From Lachnospiraceae bacterium (GTDB taxonomy: Bacteria > Bacillota > Clostridia > Lachnospirales > Lachnospiraceae), in assembly GCA_900771955.1 (NCBI GenBank), contig CAAGPW010000094.1, forward strand, positions 1 to 30,378: a stretch of 30,378 nucleotides of DNA, given 5' to 3'. The notes beneath the pieces were generated by a model. The model made no database searches and had not been told where the DNA came from. It saw only the letters and a program-made list of their open reading frames with translations. A program made the position numbers and the translations under genes. Every line of letters starts with the position of its first letter. The stretch's first letter is position 1. This document shows, piece by piece, positions 8,438 through 16,521 of the stretch.

Positions 8438-8508
8438 ACACGCTCCTTTTTACCTTTTTGTTATCCGTCTTGCTTCTTTTGATAACTCAAGTATAAAAAG
8501 GAACGTGT
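8438..8508 (-). promoter_or_regulatory. Long inverted repeat covering the small gene's ribosome site
   Basis: Plus-strand arms acacgctccttttta (8438-8452) and taaaaaggaacgtgt (8494-8508) are complementary at 14 of 15 positions, and a second 6-bp pair gttatc/gataac (8460-8465, 8481-8486) lies inside. In an RNA starting upstream of 8508 the AAGGAG site of the 34-codon gene would be locked in the stem. A TATACT hexamer on the minus strand at 8490-8495 overlaps the distal arm edge. If that is the -10 box, the arm would not be transcribed and the repeat would act as DNA instead. No good -35 box accompanies it. The stretch 8509-8595 holds nothing else I can identify. Confidence 0.5.
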
Positions 8509-8595
8509 CCCTTATGTGGTACATGTGTTATGTAAACCAGTTTCATAGATTCTTGTTTCAACTTTGTGACCCACCACGCAGACGGTGTTTCACTT

Positions 8596-9624
8596 CTATT
8601 TCACGCTCACTTCTCCGGCAAGCACCCGCTTATAATCCTCGTAATTTTTTTCAAGCAGCGCAGGCGTGTCCAGACCGTATGGACATTTGCTCTTGCAGTG
8701 TCCGCAGTGCAGGCAGTTCTCTATCTTTTTCATCTTCTCCTGCACTTCTTTCGTGAGCTGCAATTCTGACGGAGAACGGCGCAAAAGCAGTGACATACGC
8801 GCGCAGTTGTTGATCTCGATACCCGCCGGACACGGCATACAGTATCCGCAGCCACGGCAGAATTCCCCGCTCAATTCCCTCCGGTCTGCTTCGATCAAAG
8901 CTTTTATCTCCTCTGTCATAACCGGCGGATGCTCAATGTATGAAATGAACTCATCCAGCTCCTTTTCGCGCTGTACGCCCCAGATCGGAAGCACATTGTC
9001 GTACTGTGCCTCAAATGCGTAGGCTGCCCTGGAATTTGTGATAAGGCCGCCGGAAAGCGCTTTCATGGCAATGAATCCCATGTTTTTTTCTTTGCACTTT
9101 TCCACCAGCGCGATGTCCTGATCGTTTGCGAGATAGCAGAACGGAAACTGCAAGGTCTCATAAAGTCCGGATTCGATCGCCTCGTTTGCCACCGCTAGTC
9201 TGTGATTCGTGATCCCGATATGGCGGATCATTCCTTTTTCTTTCGCTTCAAGCATTGCCTCGTAAAGCCCGCTTCCATCTCCGGGCTTCGGACAGACTGG
9301 CGGATTGTGGAACTGATAGATGTCCACATAATCCGTCCGCAGATTGTGCAGGGAAGTCTCTAACTGTTCAAAAAATTCCTTCGCATTGGATGCGGCGGTC
9401 TTGGTCGCCACAAAGACCTTATCCCGGATGCCCTCTAACGCGATCCCGAGCTTTTCCTCGCTGTCCGTGTAAAAGCGCGCCGTATCGAAAAATGCGATCC
9501 CCGCATCATACGCTTTCCGCACAAGGGATACGGCATCCTCATCCGTAATACGCTGGATCGGCAGTGCACCGAATCCGTTTTTATTTACCGTGATCCCGGT
9601 ACTTCCAAGTGTTACCTGTTCCAT
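8596..9624 (-). CDS. Aldo/keto reductase with C-terminal 4Fe-4S domain
   Basis: 342 residues. The first ~270 form an AKR barrel with the catalytic Asp and Tyr in FFDTARFYTDSE, Lys in VATKTAASN and His in IYQFHNPP, so an NAD(P)H-linked carbonyl reduction or the reverse is expected. The C-terminus carries two cysteine groups, CRGCGYCMPCPAG and CLHCGHCKSKCPYG, each of the CxxCxxCxxxCP type, able to hold two 4Fe-4S clusters. This fused type is frequent in anaerobes and may accept electrons from ferredoxin-like partners; the substrate is unknown. AGAAAGGAACGA precedes the ATG. It lies 83 bases after the Nudix gene without a clear terminator, so it may share that transcript. Confidence 0.93.
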   Translation of the reverse strand: MEQVTLGSTGITVNKNGFGALPIQRITDEDAVSLVRKAYDAGIAFFDTARFYTDSEEKLGIALEGIRDKVFVATKTAASNAKEFFEQLETSLHNLRTDYVDIYQFHNPPVCPKPGDGSGLYEAMLEAKEKGMIRHIGITNHRLAVANEAIESGLYETLQFPFCYLANDQDIALVEKCKEKNMGFIAMKALSGGLITNSRAAYAFEAQYDNVLPIWGVQREKELDEFISYIEHPPVMTEEIKALIEADRRELSGEFCRGCGYCMPCPAGIEINNCARMSLLLRRSPSELQLTKEVQEKMKKIENCLHCGHCKSKCPYGLDTPALLEKNYEDYKRVLAGEVSVK

Positions 9625-9707
9625 ATTCTTTCGTTCCTTTCTGTGTTCTGCTTTTTTATTGCCCTGTTCTTTTTCCTCTCTGTTTCGGATTGTATATTTC
9701 TTTCACT

Positions 9708-10187
9708 CTATTTTGGAGCCCCGTCCTCCGGATACTGCGTCAGCTTTGTCTCTACCAGCTTTTCACCTTCGTAACGAAGTTTGAGGGAAAAGAAATCCTC
9801 CGTCTCACGCAGCAGGCGAAAGAATATCTTATCCCCCTGCCATAGCTGCAGGTTATAGATCTCACTCTTTGGTATCCACTCAAGATTTCCCTCGTCACAC
9901 TCCGAAAGTGTTCCGGTAAACTCACTTGCCGTATACAGATGGATATATTCTGTCTCCCATTCATCTGAAAGGAAAGTGAGGATTGCACGGAATCTGTATT
10001 TTGTCAAGGTAAGTCCCGTTTCCTCCCGCACCTCACGCAGCATGCATTCCTCGGGTGTCTCATCCGGCTCAAATTTCCCTCCGACACCAACCCATTTGTC
10101 ATGGTTTAAATCATGTTCTTTTTTTACCCGATGTAACATCAGATACTTGTCATCCTTTTCAATATAACAAAGCGTTGTCAGTTTCAT
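9708..10187 (-). CDS. Nudix hydrolase, MutT/8-oxo-dGTP diphosphatase-like
   Basis: 159 residues with a full Nudix box at residues 36-59: GGKFEPDETPEEC followed by REVREETGL, matching GX5EX7REUXEEXGU. The N-terminus KLTTLCYIEKDDKYLMLHR is typical of MutT-like 8-oxo-dGTP or broad nucleoside triphosphate pyrophosphatases, which release pyrophosphate and clean the nucleotide pool. The exact substrate cannot be read. I start at the ATG at 10185-10187 because GGGGGAG stands 6 bases before it; a longer frame to 10232 overlaps the previous gene and lacks a ribosome site. It lies 25 bases after the unknown gene at 10213-10779, so the two are probably co-transcribed. Confidence 0.9.
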   Translation of the reverse strand: MKLTTLCYIEKDDKYLMLHRVKKEHDLNHDKWVGVGGKFEPDETPEECMLREVREETGLTLTKYRFRAILTFLSDEWETEYIHLYTASEFTGTLSECDEGNLEWIPKSEIYNLQLWQGDKIFFRLLRETEDFFSLKLRYEGEKLVETKLTQYPEDGAPK

Positions 10188-10212
10188 TGCATTCTCCCCC
10201 TCTCCTGTTTCC

Positions 10213-10779
10213 TTATTTTTCGTTTTGTGCAAACAGTGTATACTTTGGATACAAATCCTTAAAATCTTCTCTTGTAAATCTGTGATAGATCACATGGCAG
10301 CCCTCAAATGTAATGCAATACCGGTAATCGTTCGGTTTGCCGTCCGCGAAATAGATCAGATAATCAAAATCCTCTCCCTCAACCTTCTTTGATACCACGC
10401 AGTCGGAAAAAGCCAAAAATACTTTTTCTATATCCGTGATCGTACAGCCGTGCTTTGCGATCGCCGCAATAAAATCAGTCAAAAATTCGTTCTCATCCAT
10501 ATGCGCATGCACATATTCTGCGCACTGCGGAGCAAAGGTCAGGCAGAAACGCTCTCCTTCATTGGATACTTCAGATTGTCCCCATTTTTCCCGCACCGAT
10601 TTTTTAAAGTCATCCAATACCTGATGCATGGCTGCAATCCCACAGTCCACTGCAAGCAGCCGGTTTAAGGATCTGAGCGGATAATACAGATGGATCACCT
10701 CACTCCGATAGCCCAGCTTGATCTGTTCTTCTGCGATTACATCCGTAATGTTCTGTTCGAGTCTGTCAAATGTTACCAT
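10213..10779 (-). CDS. Protein of unknown function, DUF3877-like
   Basis: 188 residues, soluble, without membrane helices or signal peptide. Features are an N-terminal helical segment (IAEEQIKLGYRSEVIHLYYPLRSL reads as helix then strand), CQ/C-containing central strands and an acidic C-terminal part ending FAQNEK. The pattern KLGY...IRLYYP-type start fits a Lachnospiraceae family I believe is DUF3877; no function is known to me. The ATG is preceded by GAGGAG. Upstream, TTGACA (10840-10845, minus strand) and TATAAT (10810-10815) are 24 bases apart, too far for ordinary sigma-A use, so either one box is fortuitous or the promoter needs an activator. The Nudix gene follows after 25 bases. Confidence 0.75.
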   Translation of the reverse strand: MVTFDRLEQNITDVIAEEQIKLGYRSEVIHLYYPLRSLNRLLAVDCGIAAMHQVLDDFKKSVREKWGQSEVSNEGERFCLTFAPQCAEYVHAHMDENEFLTDFIAAIAKHGCTITDIEKVFLAFSDCVVSKKVEGEDFDYLIYFADGKPNDYRYCITFEGCHVIYHRFTREDFKDLYPKYTLFAQNEK

Positions 10780-10847
10780 AAATTCTACTCCTCATCGTTT
10801 TGTTCCATAATTATAATAAGTAGACTATTCTGCCGCTTCTGTCAAGC

Positions 10848-10890
10848 AAAAAAATTCCCGGGACGCTTAAGGCCTCAGCTCCCGGGAACT
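10848..10890 (-). terminator. Intrinsic terminator of the ara operon
   Basis: Downstream of araD on the minus strand, TTCCCGGGA and TCCCGGGAA form a perfect 9-bp stem around a loop, followed by seven T residues (plus-strand 10848-10854). It separates the arabinose operon from the next promoter region, whose TTGACA begins immediately after the T-run. Confidence 0.9.
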
Positions 10891-10908
10891 TTCTGTTTTC
10901 ATACTTTT

Positions 10909-11610
10909 TTATTGCTGATTTTGTCCGTAATATGCATTTGCACCGTGCTTCCGGTAAAAATGCTTGTCACGGATGCAGTCCGGTGCCGGCTGTACCCTGG
11001 GATTGATCAGTTCGGTGCGTGTTGCCATTTTTGCGACTTCCTCTAAGACAACTGCATTGTGTACTGCCTCAGCCGCATCTTTCCCCCAGGTGAACGGACC
11101 GTGGTTTTTGCAGAGAACGCCCGGTGTATACACCGGGTTTGCTTTCCGCTCCTCAAACGTCTCAATGATCACAAGACCGGTATTTTTTTCATAGGCTTCC
11201 TCGATCTCTTCCGGAGTCAGGCTTCTGGCACACGGAATCTCTCCAAAGAAATAATCCGCATGTGTGGTGCCGTAAAGCGGGATGCTCCGGCCTGCCTGTG
11301 CCCACGCAGTGGCTTCCGGAGAATGCGTGTGAACCACACCACCGATTTCGGGATACTTTTTGTACAGTTCAAGGTGCGTCGGTGTATCAGAGGACGGTCT
11401 GTATTTTCCCTCAATCCTGTTTCCGTTTAAGTCCATCACGACCATATCGTCCGGTGTGAGCTTATCATAGTCCACCCCGCTCGGCTTTATGACAAAATAT
11501 CCGCTCTCTCTGTCGATCCCGCTGACATTGCCCCATGTATAGGTGATAAGTCCGCGTCTCGGCAGCTCCATATTTGCCTCATATACTTCTTTTTTTAACT
11601 GTTCTAACAT
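10909..11610 (-). CDS. araD: L-ribulose-5-phosphate 4-epimerase
   Basis: 233 residues, a class II aldolase-fold epimerase that converts L-ribulose 5-phosphate to D-xylulose 5-phosphate through a zinc-dependent retro-aldol step. Visible are the phosphate-binding GNVSGIDRESG and KPSGVDY, the SSDTPTHLELY segment with the catalytic Asp, zinc-binding histidines in GVVHTHSPEATAWAQAG and NHGPFTWG, and the C-terminal NAYYGQ with the conserved Tyr. Length matches E. coli AraD. A GAGAGG ribosome site precedes the ATG. It is the third gene of the araA-araB-araD operon, 22 bases after araB, and ends at a strong terminator. Confidence 0.96.
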   Translation of the reverse strand: MLEQLKKEVYEANMELPRRGLITYTWGNVSGIDRESGYFVIKPSGVDYDKLTPDDMVVMDLNGNRIEGKYRPSSDTPTHLELYKKYPEIGGVVHTHSPEATAWAQAGRSIPLYGTTHADYFFGEIPCARSLTPEEIEEAYEKNTGLVIIETFEERKANPVYTPGVLCKNHGPFTWGKDAAEAVHNAVVLEEVAKMATRTELINPRVQPAPDCIRDKHFYRKHGANAYYGQNQQ

Positions 11611-11632
11611 AACGATCTACCTCTCTTTTCGC

Positions 11633-13225
11633 TCACCGCATAAAATCCACTGCTGCCCGCTCCATGGCAAGTCCTTTCGTGTAACGCTCCATAAACGCAT
11701 CAAATCCGGCTACATCTTCCGCTTTCGGAGCAAGTGTCTCACCCTTTTGTCCGGCAAATACCTTATTATCCAGATAAGCGTCCAGCGTTTCGCCTTCTGC
11801 TTTGTTTTTCATATAGGAAGCAAGCACTGCGATTCCCCACGCACCGCCTTCTCCCGCTGTATCCATAACAGTGACCGGCGTATCCATGGCTGCCGCGAGT
11901 ATGCTCTGTCCGACCCCTTTGGTTTTAAAAAATCCGCCGTGCCCCAGGATCTTATCTACTTTCACCTTTTCTTCTTTTAAGAGGATGTCAAGACCGGTCT
12001 TTAACACGCCAAGGGACGTGAACAGATGAACGCGCATGAAATTTGCAAGATTGAATTTGGCATCCGGCGTACGTGCAAAAAGAGGTCTTCCCTCCTCAAA
12101 TCCGGTAACCGGTTCTCCGGAAAAATAATTGTATGCCATCAGTCCGCCGCAATCTGCATCGCCTTCCAGCGCCTTGTTATAAAGCGTATAGAACAGATTT
12201 GTCATATCTACTTTCATGCCAAAGCTCTCCGCGAATTCCTTAAACAGATTGACCCATGCATTCAGATCCGACGTACAGTTGTTTCCGTGTACCATCGCAA
12301 CCAGATTTCCGGTCGGTGTCGTCACAAGATCGATTTCCGGATGCACCTTCTTTAATTCTTCTTCCAGCACGATCATCGCAAACACCGAAGTTCCCGCGGA
12401 TACATTTCCGGTGCGCTTTGCAATGCTGTTCGTTGCGGTCATTCCCGTTCCGGCATCTCCCTCTGGCGGGCAGACCGGAATTCCGGCCTCTAATTTTCCA
12501 CTTACATCTAAAAGCTTTGCGCCTTCCTCCGTCAGTGTTCCGGCTTCCTCTCCTGCTGTCAGCACATCCGGCAGAATACTCTCTAGTTTCCAGGAAAAAC
12601 CACAGGTAGCCGTCAGCCGGTCAAATTTTTCGATCATGCCGGCGTCAAACTGTCCGGTATGAATATCGATCGGGAACATACCGGATGCGTCACCGACACC
12701 AAGTACCTTTCTCCCGGTCAGTTTCCAGTGAATATAGCCTGCAAGTGTGGTAAAAAATGCCACATCCTTCACATGCTCCTCTTTATTTAAAATTGCCTGA
12801 TACAGATGCGCAATGCTCCAGCGCTGCGGGATATTATAGGAGAATTCTTCCGTCAGCTTTTCTGCGGCTTCTCCGGTGACCGTGTTTCTCCAGGTCCGAA
12901 ACGGCACAAGCAGCTCACCCGCCGCATCAAATGCCATATAACCGTGCATCATCGCGCTGAACCCGATGGAACCGACCGTAGACAGCGCCACACCATATTT
13001 TTTTCTTACATCCGCCGCCAGCTTCTGATAACAGTCTCTTAACCCTTCCCAGATCGCATCCAGACTGTAAGTCCAGATATGATCCACAAGCTGATTTTCC
13101 CACTCATGGCTGCCGGACGCGATTGATTTATTGTCTTCCCCGATCAGGACCGCTTTGATCCTGGTTGACCCAAACTCGATACCAAGCGCTGTTTTTCCGG
13201 CCAAAATATCTTCCCTTGCCCCCAT
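11633..13225 (-). CDS. araB: Ribulokinase, FGGY-family carbohydrate kinase
   Basis: 530 residues of the FGGY sugar-kinase fold: LGIEFGSTRIKAVLIG (phosphate 1), GFSAMMHGYMAFD, the sugar-binding RTWRNT and GVGDASGMFPID, then GNVSAGTSVFAM and GEGGAWGIAVLASY (ATP side). It should phosphorylate L-ribulose to L-ribulose 5-phosphate. The sequence is closer to xylulokinase-like members than to E. coli or B. subtilis AraB, which are longer (about 560), so the substrate is taken from its place between araA and araD. Two ATGs lie 6 bases apart. I use the second (13223-13225), since AGAGGA is 7 bases before it but only 1 base from the first. Confidence 0.9.
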   Translation of the reverse strand: MGAREDILAGKTALGIEFGSTRIKAVLIGEDNKSIASGSHEWENQLVDHIWTYSLDAIWEGLRDCYQKLAADVRKKYGVALSTVGSIGFSAMMHGYMAFDAAGELLVPFRTWRNTVTGEAAEKLTEEFSYNIPQRWSIAHLYQAILNKEEHVKDVAFFTTLAGYIHWKLTGRKVLGVGDASGMFPIDIHTGQFDAGMIEKFDRLTATCGFSWKLESILPDVLTAGEEAGTLTEEGAKLLDVSGKLEAGIPVCPPEGDAGTGMTATNSIAKRTGNVSAGTSVFAMIVLEEELKKVHPEIDLVTTPTGNLVAMVHGNNCTSDLNAWVNLFKEFAESFGMKVDMTNLFYTLYNKALEGDADCGGLMAYNYFSGEPVTGFEEGRPLFARTPDAKFNLANFMRVHLFTSLGVLKTGLDILLKEEKVKVDKILGHGGFFKTKGVGQSILAAAMDTPVTVMDTAGEGGAWGIAVLASYMKNKAEGETLDAYLDNKVFAGQKGETLAPKAEDVAGFDAFMERYTKGLAMERAAVDFMR

Positions 13226-13260
13226 CGTCATATCCTCTTTTCTTTCTATCGTATTCTTTT

Positions 13261-14757
13261 TTATCTGTATACAAGATCTCCAAGCATAAGATCTTTCTTA
13301 AAGTCACGTATATTCGTATCCTTGTCAATATAGACAGCTTCAATACCCATTGCTGCCGCCCAGTCGCCCATCTGCTCTGCAGTCAGGTCATACGTAAATG
13401 CCGTATGATGCGCGCCCCCTGCTAATATCCATGCTTCCGCACCGGTATAAAGATCCGGCTGTGGTGTCCAGAAATTGGTTGCCACCGGAAGCTTCGGCAT
13501 TGGCTTTTCAGTTTTCTTACAGTCCACATCGTTTATGATCAGCCGGAAACGGTTGCCAAGATCGATCAGGGATGTTGCAATGCCTTTTCCTTCTTTGGAC
13601 GTGAATACCAGACGCGCCGGATCTTCACGGTCACCCATGGTAAGCGGCTGGCACTTGATGCTGACCGGGCCGTCCGCGATGGACGGACAGATCTCAAGCA
13701 TATGCGCCTCGAGGATGCCTTCTTTTCCTTTTACGAAATTGTAAGTGTAATCCTCCAGCATGGATGTTCCCTTTGCGTCTTTCATCCCTGCGGTCATGAC
13801 TTTCATCAGACGTACCATGGCTGCCACTTTCCAGTCACCTTCCGCGCCAAAGCCATAGCCTTTTTCCATCAGTCTCTGTATTGCAAGTCCCGGAAGCTGT
13901 TTTAAGGTGCCCAGATCACCAAAATGGGTAACGATCGCCTGATAATTTTTTTCCTGTAAGAAGCGCTCAAATCCAAGTTCGATCTGTGCCTGTACTGCCA
14001 CATGGCGTCTGAATTCTTCCGGCTCCCTGCCTTCTAAAAGGATCTCATATTTATCATAATATTCATCCACCAGTGCATTCGTATCGGATGCCGAAACTGC
14101 TGCAACAGACTCTGCGATCTCATTGACCGGATAGGCATCCACCTCCCAGCCGAATTTGATCTGTGCCTCTACCTTATCGCCTTCTGTAACCGCAACATTG
14201 CGCATATTATCTGCCACACGCATAACACGGATATGGCTGCTCTCGACCACCCCGACTGCCGTGCGCATCCAGGATGCGATCCGCTCCTGCACCTGTCGGT
14301 CTGCCCAGTGTCCGACAACGACCTTGCGCTCAATGCCCATACGGCTCACAATATGTCCGTACTCGCGATCACCATGTGCAGACTGGTTTTCATTCATAAA
14401 ATCCATGTCGATCGTGTCATATGGGAGTTCTTCATTGAACTGTGTATGTAAATGAAGCAGTGGTTTTCTGTATTCCTGCAGTCCGAGTATCCAGGACTTT
14501 GCCGGTGAGAATGTATGCATCCAGGTGATCACGCCTGCGCATTCCTCATCGGTATTTGCCTCGTTAAAGGTTCTGCGGATCAGTTCATTTGTAATCAGGG
14601 TCGGCTTCCATACCACCTCGTACGGAAGCACACCGGATCTGTTCAACTCGTCTGTGATCTGTCTTGCATGCTCTGCAACCTTTCTTAAACATTCATCCCC
14701 GTACAGATCCTGAGATCCTGTACAAAGCCAGAACTTATACTGTTTTTGTGATAACAT
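13261..14757 (-). CDS. araA: L-arabinose isomerase
   Basis: 498 residues, normal length. It begins with FWLCTGSQDLYGDECL, typical for AraA. Active-site segments match the E. coli enzyme: FGAEGDWKVAAMVRLMK (catalytic Glu), GTSMLEDYTYNF (Glu), EAHMLEICPSIADG (metal His) and AGGAHHTAFTYDL (metal His). It interconverts L-arabinose and L-ribulose in the cytosol with a divalent metal. A textbook AGGAGG precedes the ATG. It is first in the ara operon, 103 bases downstream of araR; the gap contains a 30-bp inverted repeat at 14810-14839 that I read as the AraR operator. No arabinose transporter or arabinosidase gene is nearby. Confidence 0.97.
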   Translation of the reverse strand: MLSQKQYKFWLCTGSQDLYGDECLRKVAEHARQITDELNRSGVLPYEVVWKPTLITNELIRRTFNEANTDEECAGVITWMHTFSPAKSWILGLQEYRKPLLHLHTQFNEELPYDTIDMDFMNENQSAHGDREYGHIVSRMGIERKVVVGHWADRQVQERIASWMRTAVGVVESSHIRVMRVADNMRNVAVTEGDKVEAQIKFGWEVDAYPVNEIAESVAAVSASDTNALVDEYYDKYEILLEGREPEEFRRHVAVQAQIELGFERFLQEKNYQAIVTHFGDLGTLKQLPGLAIQRLMEKGYGFGAEGDWKVAAMVRLMKVMTAGMKDAKGTSMLEDYTYNFVKGKEGILEAHMLEICPSIADGPVSIKCQPLTMGDREDPARLVFTSKEGKGIATSLIDLGNRFRLIINDVDCKKTEKPMPKLPVATNFWTPQPDLYTGAEAWILAGGAHHTAFTYDLTAEQMGDWAAAMGIEAVYIDKDTNIRDFKKDLMLGDLVYR

Positions 14758-14809
14758 GTAAAAATACCTCCTGATATTACTTTCTCCTGTTTTGTGATAC
14801 TTTCATCTT

Positions 14810-14839
14810 ACAACTTGTATTGTCGTCCCTACAAGTTGT
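14810..14839 (-). promoter_or_regulatory. Putative AraR operator at the araA promoter
   Basis: Arms acaacttgta (14810-14819) and tacaagttgt (14830-14839) are perfectly complementary over 10 bp, with a 10-bp spacer. Half-site centres are therefore 20 bp apart, about two helical turns, as suits a dimeric GntR-fold repressor. On the minus strand TTGTAG and TAAGAT with an 18-base gap could form a weak promoter inside it, so binding would block transcription. The half-site ACTTGTA recurs at the araR promoter. Confidence 0.65.
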
Positions 14840-14860
14840 TTTTTTGATCCCGTACCCCAA

Positions 14861-15964
14861 TCATTTTCGCGTTTTACAGGAGTCACGGATCACAAGCTCC
14901 GGTTCGATCATTATCTTATCCTTCCCGCCTGACAGCTGTCCTTCACGCATCAGGGAAAGCAGCATCTCCGCCGCCATTTCCCCAAGCCTTTCCTGCGGAT
15001 GTGCAATCGTTGTAAGCTTTACCGCACTGCTCTCCGCGATAAAGGAATTGTCATAGCCGGTAACGGAAATATCCTCCGGCACAGACAGTCCTGCCTCATT
15101 TAAACCACGGATGACCTCTACCGCGATCTGATCATTGTAGCATACAACTGCATCCATCTGTTCTCCTGCTTCCGCCATCTGACGCATCCTTTCGTAAGGA
15201 TGGATTGCCCGGTCCTCGGTATAAAACCATACGACCCGATCCGGATCATAGGAAATTCCCGCTTCCTGCAACGCTGTGACATAGCCCTTGTGCCGGTTCT
15301 GTCCCTGCATATCATCTGCTTTAAACACCCCGACAATCCGCCGGTGTCCAAGTCCGATCAGATATTTTGTGATCAGATAGCCACCCCTGCAGTCATCCAT
15401 TAAAATCTGCGGCTTATCTTCCATCTGTTTAAAACAGCCCTGTATGAATACATACGGAATCTGAAATTCATCCAGCTTCTGATACAGATTCCTGTGTCTG
15501 CAATAGATCTGGCTCTTGCTCGGCTCTATGATAAGCCCGTCGATATCTTTTTTTAACAATTCCTCCAGACACCGTGCCTCCATGCTTCTTGAGTTTCTGG
15601 TATTCTTTAAGATAATGCTGTATCCGGCCTCCGTCATCACATGATCAATGCCCTGTATGACGCGCGGAAAGATGTAATCCGACAGATAAGTCGTCACCAC
15701 GGCTATGTTGTGGGAAGTTCTTGTATGGCGTACCAGTTCGGAGCAGAAGGTTCCCCTGCCGTGTTCTGCATAAATATAACCGGCATTTTCAAGGATGAGC
15801 AGTGCCTTGCGCACGGTCTGACGGCTCACCCCATATGTTCTGGAAAGCTCATTCTCTGACGGGAGCTTATCGCCCGCCTGCAGTTTTCCGCTGACGATCT
15901 GCTCCCTTAAATCTTCCATTAGCTTATAATATTTCAGTTTTCTGGCGTTTTCTTCTTCCAGCAT
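14861..15964 (-). CDS. araR: GntR/LacI-type arabinose repressor AraR
   Basis: 367 residues in the chimeric AraR arrangement. An N-terminal GntR winged helix-turn-helix (about 8-75; DKLPSENELSRTYGVSRQTV then AGYIYAEHGRGTF) is joined to a LacI/GalR-type periplasmic-binding-like sensor (about 85-365; NIAVVTTYLSDYIFPRVIQG, DGLIIEP, GLGHRRIVGVF, ISVTGYDN). In B. subtilis AraR represses ara genes and releases DNA on binding arabinose; the same is inferred here. Of two ATGs 6 bases apart I use 15962-15964, because GAGAGGA is 7 bases before it and too close to the one at 15970. It precedes araA on the same strand, with its own promoter at 16013-16040. Confidence 0.92.
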   Translation of the reverse strand: MLEEENARKLKYYKLMEDLREQIVSGKLQAGDKLPSENELSRTYGVSRQTVRKALLILENAGYIYAEHGRGTFCSELVRHTRTSHNIAVVTTYLSDYIFPRVIQGIDHVMTEAGYSIILKNTRNSRSMEARCLEELLKKDIDGLIIEPSKSQIYCRHRNLYQKLDEFQIPYVFIQGCFKQMEDKPQILMDDCRGGYLITKYLIGLGHRRIVGVFKADDMQGQNRHKGYVTALQEAGISYDPDRVVWFYTEDRAIHPYERMRQMAEAGEQMDAVVCYNDQIAVEVIRGLNEAGLSVPEDISVTGYDNSFIAESSAVKLTTIAHPQERLGEMAAEMLLSLMREGQLSGGKDKIMIEPELVIRDSCKTRK

Positions 15965-16008
15965 CCGCATTTCCTCTCAATTCTTTTCTTCTAAAGCACT
16001 GTCTGCCT

Positions 16009-16040
16009 GTAAGTTATAAACTTGTATTCTGGCTTGTCAT
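16009..16040 (-). promoter_or_regulatory. araR promoter with overlapping operator-like site
   Basis: On the minus strand ATGACA (16035-16040) and TATAAC (16013-16018) are 16 bases apart, each 5/6 to consensus. The plus-strand sequence gtaagttataaacttgta (16009-16026) overlaps the -10 box and contains an imperfect palindrome aagtt/aactt and the acttgta half-site seen before araA. Autorepression by AraR is inferred. Confidence 0.55.
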
Positions 16041-16103
16041 CATTTTACCACATTTATTTCCATTTCCATAGCAGGGAAGGGATGCGTTCCTCGTTCCCAT
16101 TAC

Positions 16104-16161
16104 AAAAAGATCCACCTGAGTTTTCCCCGCTTTCCGGGTTTTTTCACTCCAGTGGATCTTT
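16104..16161 (-). terminator. Terminator after the envelope operon
   Basis: AAAGATCCAC and GTGGATCTTT form a perfect 10-bp outer stem around a partly paired inner region, followed on the minus strand by TTTTT. It lies about 50 bases after the stop of the coiled-coil gene and ends that transcript before the araR promoter. The stem would also form in plus-strand RNA, but the T-run there is poorer. Confidence 0.8.
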
Positions 16162-16213
16162 GATTTGATTCTTATTTTTCTTATTATTCAAATTGTTTCA
16201 TCAAATCCTGCAA

Positions 16214-16456
16214 TTATTCTCCCTGATTGAGCAGATACTGATAATCGGAACGTTTCACCTGAAGCGCATCATAAGTTGCACGCACTGCTGTGATCCTGCG
16301 GTTCAGTCCGTCCAGATGATCCATGAGACGCTGATTATCCTCTTCCTTTGAAAGCTGTCTTGCTTCATCACAGAGTTCTCTGATATCGCGTTTGCAGTCC
16401 TCAATCTCCGTGTCGAGATCCGCAATCTGTAACTTTAATAATTCTTTCATCTTCAT
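16214..16456 (-). CDS. Small coiled-coil protein, unknown function
   Basis: 80 residues, almost entirely predicted helix and highly charged: MKMKELLKLQIADLDTEI followed by heptad-like spacing of Leu/Ile to about residue 70, and ending LLNQGE. It has no cysteine motif, no signal peptide and no membrane helix, so it should be a cytosolic dimerising coiled coil. GGAGG stands 9 bases before the first ATG, which is better placed than the second at 16450. It begins 65 bases after the YfhO-type gene and is the last gene before a terminator, so it is probably expressed with the envelope genes, though a functional link is not shown. I do not recognise a family. Confidence 0.75.
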   Translation of the reverse strand: MKMKELLKLQIADLDTEIEDCKRDIRELCDEARQLSKEEDNQRLMDHLDGLNRRITAVRATYDALQVKRSDYQYLLNQGE

Positions 16457-16521
16457 CGTAAAATACCTCCTGCATCTGTAGTTCCGGTTTTACCCATCTG
16501 TACTTATTTTCTATATATCCA

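Noticed and set aside
14810..14839. Inverted repeat before araA as a terminator for araR
   Set aside because: No T-run follows the stem in the minus direction and the 10-base spacing fits a repressor operator better.
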